A stretch of 15,730 nt of DNA from Oleimicrobium sp037445575 (GTDB lineage Bacteria; Zhuqueibacterota; Zhuqueibacteria; JANLFK01; Oleimicrobiaceae): assembly GCA_037445575.1 (NCBI GenBank), contig JBBIKH010000063.1:1-15730 (forward strand), in the 5' to 3' direction. Under the pieces are notes generated by a model, which was not told the origin of the DNA, ran no database searches, and saw only the letters and a program-made list of their open reading frames with translations. Every line of letters begins with the position of its first letter. The stretch's first letter is position 1. The translations under genes and the position numbers were made by a program. Shown in pieces: positions 13,029 to 15,730 of this stretch.

Positions 13029-14162
13029 ATGAGACGATACGCCTGTGTGTATGGGGTCGCAGTTCTTTTGGTGACCTTGGCGGTGGAGTGCGTGCGCATT
13101 CCCACTGTTACCCCGGAGATGAGGGCGGCCATTGACCAGGTCGGAAAGGAGTACTGCCCGGACGAGCGGGTGGCAGTGTATGCCATCCAGGCCCACGAGG
13201 GGGTGAAGGGGATTGTCCTTTCCGGGCAGACTACTTCGGTGGAGGCCAAACAGGCATTGCTTACCCGCCTGCAGAGCTTAGGGCCGGTTGCCCTGATCGA
13301 TAGCATCATCGTCCTTCCGGAGCCACAGCTGGGCGAGGAGCGATGGGCTCTGGTGCGGGTCAGCGCGGCGGACATGCGCAAAGAGCCCTCCCACAAGGCT
13401 GAACTGGTGAACCAGGTGCTCCTCGGGCACAAAGTGGACCTGTTACGGCGCGCCAGGGGGTGGTTCTTGTGCCGCGCCGAGGACAACTACCTGGGGTGGA
13501 TCGCCGACGAAAGCCTTGTGCCGGTGACAGAAACGGCGCTGCACGAGTGGCACGGAAAGCGCCTGCTCGTCGTCAAGGAGCATTGGGCGCGGAGTTACAG
13601 CCAGCCGTCACGAAATGCGGGGTGCGTGAGCGACTTGGTGCGGGGTAACCTGCTGGCGGCGCTTGGCTCTCAGAATGGGTGGCATGAAGTACTCTATCCG
13701 GATGGCCGCGTCGGTTTTGTGGAAAAGGGGGTGGCTGTGAGTTACGACTCCCTCCGCGCGTACACGGTGGCTACGCCCGAGGCCATCGTCGCCGACGCGC
13801 GGGGCTTTATCGGCTACCCCTACCTCTGGGGCGGCACCTCCCCAAAAGGGATGGACTGTTCTGGACTGACCTCCATGGTGTTCGGCTGGCACGGGATCGC
13901 GCTGCCGCGGGACGCCAACATGCAGGTGACGGTAGGCGATCCGGTGCCCATCGACTCCACCTTCAGCCAAGCACGCCCTGGGGATCTGTGCTTTTTCGGC
14001 CCCAGCCCAGAGCGCATCACGCACGTGGGCATCTATTCCGGCAACTACCAATTCATCCATAGCAGCGGTTTGGTCAGCGAGGACAGCTTCAATCCCGCGC
14101 ACGCGAACTTTAACGCTTACCGTACCCGTACCTTGCGGCAGATCAGGCGGATTTTGAAATGA
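13029..14162 (+). CDS. Secreted SH3-domain NlpC/P60 (C40) cell-wall peptidase
   Basis: Predicted peptidoglycan peptide endopeptidase (377 aa), probably cutting the D-Glu--diamino-acid bond of muropeptides as in YkfC-like enzymes. Domains in order: an N-terminal export signal with a cysteine at residue 21 (AVEC; a poor lipobox because of the Glu); a small domain to about residue 100; two SH3-like domains (about 110-165 and 180-240); and the C40 catalytic domain with Cys277 (MDCSGLT), His332 (THVGIYSG) and His344 (FIHSSG). GYPYLWGGTSPKGMDCSG is the usual catalytic entry. The start ATG 13029 has AGGAGAGGG at 13017-13025. The stop overlaps the next gene's ATG as ATGA. The domain order matches cell-wall recycling enzymes I associate with Bacteroidota. 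It acts outside the cytoplasmic membrane. Confidence 0.93.
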   Translation: MRRYACVYGVAVLLVTLAVECVRIPTVTPEMRAAIDQVGKEYCPDERVAVYAIQAHEGVKGIVLSGQTTSVEAKQALLTRLQSLGPVALIDSIIVLPEPQLGEERWALVRVSAADMRKEPSHKAELVNQVLLGHKVDLLRRARGWFLCRAEDNYLGWIADESLVPVTETALHEWHGKRLLVVKEHWARSYSQPSRNAGCVSDLVRGNLLAALGSQNGWHEVLYPDGRVGFVEKGVAVSYDSLRAYTVATPEAIVADARGFIGYPYLWGGTSPKGMDCSGLTSMVFGWHGIALPRDANMQVTVGDPVPIDSTFSQARPGDLCFFGPSPERITHVGIYSGNYQFIHSSGLVSEDSFNPAHANFNAYRTRTLRQIRRILK

Positions 14163-15142
14163 GCGGCAAGGTGAGGCTGGGCGTGCACATTCGCCCACTG
14201 TTGCGGCAGGACTTGCTGGCGGTAAGCCACCTTATCGCGGAGGCGTTTACCGTTGGGCGCCGCGAGGAGGGCTATGCGGAGGCGCATGTGCCTCCTTGCC
14301 GGGTGGAGATGTTGGAGATGTACCTTGCCACCACGCCGCAAGGGTGCATGATCGCCGAGCGGGGTGCTACCGCGGTGGGTGTAGCGTTCTCTCATGTGTA
14401 CGGCACCACCGGCTGGATCGGTCCGGTGGCCGTTGCCGCGCAATGGCAGGGGCGAGGCATCGGCACCCAGCTCACGCAGCAATGCGTGGAGTTCCTGCGC
14501 AGCGCCCGCTGCACCACCATCGGTCTGGAGACCATGCCGCGCAGCTACCGGAACCTCGGCTTCTATGTCAAGCTGGGCTTTCTCCCGCAACAACTCACCT
14601 GCGAGCTGGTGCGTCCTATTGGCGACCAGCCCGCGCCGCAATTTGCAACGGGGCTGCGGCTGCGCAGATTCAGCCACGAGGCGGGCGGTGGTGAATGGTC
14701 CTTTCTGGGTAGGGCAGCAGAGCTGGTGAGCGCAGTGGCCGAAGGGACCGATTACGGCCCGCTCATTCGTCAAACCTCGGCCTTTCGTTTCGGTGACAGC
14801 TTCTTGCTGGAGCGCAACGGCCAGGCGGCGGCCCTGGCGGTGGTGCATACCGAGCCCTACTTCGTGGGGCAGAAACGGAACCTTGCCCGTCTGGTAGTGG
14901 CAGTTGTGCCGGAGGAACAGCGCGAGGAACTGTTCCCCGCGCTCCTGGGCATCTTGGAGGTATACGCCCAGCAGCAAGAGCTCGACCTGTTGTGCATTCG
15001 CGTGCCGGCGAGCAGCTACTGGGCTTTGCGGTGGGCGGTGGACCATGGCTTCAGGATCGTGCATTCCGACTTGCGCATGACCTTGGAGGGCCACCCGGAG
15101 CGGCTGAAAGGGGGGGCGGTGCACCTGAACCGCTGGGAGTGA
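14159..15142 (+). CDS. GNAT-family acetyltransferase with C-terminal extension
   Basis: Acetyltransferase of 327 aa, about twice the length of a single GNAT domain. The N-terminal domain has a complete acetyl-CoA motif A, Q97-G-R-G100-I-G102, after GPVAVAAQW, and a late SYRNLGFYVKLGF segment typical of motif B. The C-terminal half (about 165-327) has RLRRFS near its start and ALRWAVDHGFRIVHSD near its end, which looks like a second, degenerate GNAT fold without a clear CoA motif. ATG 14159 overlaps the peptidase stop as ATGA, so the two are translationally coupled. Pairing with an NlpC/P60 enzyme suggests modification of a cell-wall-derived amino compound, but that is inference; the substrate is unknown. 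Confidence 0.88.
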   Translation: MSGKVRLGVHIRPLLRQDLLAVSHLIAEAFTVGRREEGYAEAHVPPCRVEMLEMYLATTPQGCMIAERGATAVGVAFSHVYGTTGWIGPVAVAAQWQGRGIGTQLTQQCVEFLRSARCTTIGLETMPRSYRNLGFYVKLGFLPQQLTCELVRPIGDQPAPQFATGLRLRRFSHEAGGGEWSFLGRAAELVSAVAEGTDYGPLIRQTSAFRFGDSFLLERNGQAAALAVVHTEPYFVGQKRNLARLVVAVVPEEQREELFPALLGILEVYAQQQELDLLCIRVPASSYWALRWAVDHGFRIVHSDLRMTLEGHPERLKGGAVHLNRWE

Positions 15143-15172
15143 CTACCATGCGTTGCAGGTCGTGGTGGTCGG

Positions 15173-15234
15173 GATCAGGTCGGGGGGAGGCAATGCTTCG
15201 CCTCCGCCGGCAGGGAAAGCCTGGGGCCGGGACT
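15173..15234 (+). repeat. Intergenic repeat, copy B (upstream of DUF1848 gene)
   Basis: Within the gap 15143-15332, the blocks GATCAGGTC (15173-15181), GCAATGCTTCG (15190-15200), AAAGC (15216-15220) and GCCGGGACT (15226-15234) repeat those of copy A in order. Here GGAGGC (15186-15191) and GCCTCC (15200-15205) form a 6-bp hairpin whose loop holds the shared AATGCTTC; copy A does not form the same stem. The rest of this gap shows no other clear feature apart from the ribosome site at its end. Confidence 0.4.
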
Positions 15235-15332
15235 GCCACAGACCGTGGGCCATGCCTCTGCCTGGAGGACGTTGGTCCGAAGCTGTGGCGGCGACGCGAG
15301 ACTGCGACAACGCTGCGGGAAGGTGGACGGAC

Positions 15333-15730
15333 GTGAAGGTCATTTCCGCCAGTCGCCGCGTGGATATGGTGGCCGGCTACCCGGAGGAGCTTGCCACCAT
15401 CCTCCTCACCAGATTTGCGCCGGATGAGGTGCACACCGTCGTCATCTGGACCAAGAACGCTGCGAACCTCCTCCGTCATGCTCCCCTGCGCCAGGCGCTG
15501 TCACGCTTTGACCAGCTCTACGTGCACTACAGCATCACCGGCATGGGCGGCTCCCCGCTTGAACCTGGCATCCCACCCACGCGAGAGGCCTTGGCACATC
15601 TGCCCGGGGTAATTGCGCTTACCCAGGGCCCGGAGCGCGTGCGTTTGCGCTTTGACCCCATTGTACATCTGCGCCTGCCCAACGGACAGCGCTACACCAA
15701 TCTGCCCCATTTTCCGGCCATCGCCAAGGC
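15333..15730 (+). CDS. DUF1848 family protein, 5' part (runs off the window)
   Basis: Open to the window end, with 132 complete codons visible. The opening KVISASRRVDMVAGYPEEL, then VVIWTKNAANLL, YVHYSITGMG with LEPGIPP, and RVRLRFDPIVHL match the N-terminal part of DUF1848 proteins as I know them. Members usually carry a cysteine-rich C-terminal segment thought to bind an iron-sulfur cluster; that part would be outside the window. GTG 15333 was chosen because the family begins at I-S-A-S-R-R, and GGGAAGG at 15317-15323 lies nine bases upstream. An in-frame ATG at 15252 exists but would add an unrelated 27-residue leader. Function is unknown. Confidence 0.8.
   Translation, partial: MKVISASRRVDMVAGYPEELATILLTRFAPDEVHTVVIWTKNAANLLRHAPLRQALSRFDQLYVHYSITGMGGSPLEPGIPPTREALAHLPGVIALTQGPERVRLRFDPIVHLRLPNGQRYTNLPHFPAIAK

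Noticed and set aside
14117..15124. 335-aa open frame on the minus strand across the second GNAT gene
   Set aside because: Antisense shadow of a clear acetyltransferase; no recognisable domain or ribosome site.

Overview
This GC-rich window carries seventeen protein-coding genes, all on the + strand and tightly packed, several with 4-nt stop/start overlaps. I see no rRNA, tRNA, CRISPR array or insertion sequence. The gene content suggests a chromosome from the Bacteroidota/FCB side of Bacteria. CarA has the GICLGNQ nucleophile motif and CarB ends in an IKSWREY-like tail, both as I recall them from Bacteroidota. The NlpC/P60 protein has the N-terminal domain plus two SH3-like domains typical of Bacteroidota C40 peptidases. 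An uncultured FCB-group lineage is plausible, but this is inference from remembered families, not a placement.

Region 1 (about 49-4411): a likely operon of two tandem D-Ala-D-Ala-ligase-like ATP-grasp enzymes, a small GNAT acetyltransferase and a KamA-type lysine 2,3-aminomutase. A hairpin follows, then a DUF2284 protein with eight cysteines in two clusters. The aminomutase keeps the two aspartates known to bind the lysine side chain, so beta-lysine is the expected product. Two peptide-bond-forming ligases and an acetyltransferase beside it suggest an uncharacterised beta-lysine-derived small peptide or acetylated amide. This is the best candidate for an undescribed system here. A sigma-54-like promoter lies upstream.

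Region 2 (4412-8844): carA and carB, the two subunits of carbamoyl-phosphate synthase, overlapping by 4 nt. Both closely resemble the animal CAD-type enzyme. carB is interrupted near 7701 by a frameshift, best explained as a 2-nt loss. A structured leader with two hairpins precedes carA.

Region 3 (8845-11124): terminator-like sequences, a good sigma-70-type promoter, a small DUF4190 membrane protein and a secreted M28 metallopeptidase with a PA-like insert.

Region 4 (11134-15142): asnA (ammonia-dependent asparagine synthetase), a 44-residue very basic protein of unknown function, a YciO/Sua5-family protein, a secreted NlpC/P60 cell-wall peptidase and a two-domain GNAT protein. Spacing suggests one transcript. 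A DUF1848 gene starts at 15333 and runs off the right edge.

Two intergenic segments (9441-9514 and 15173-15234) share a collinear set of short identical blocks that no annotated feature explains. They may be copies of a non-coding element.
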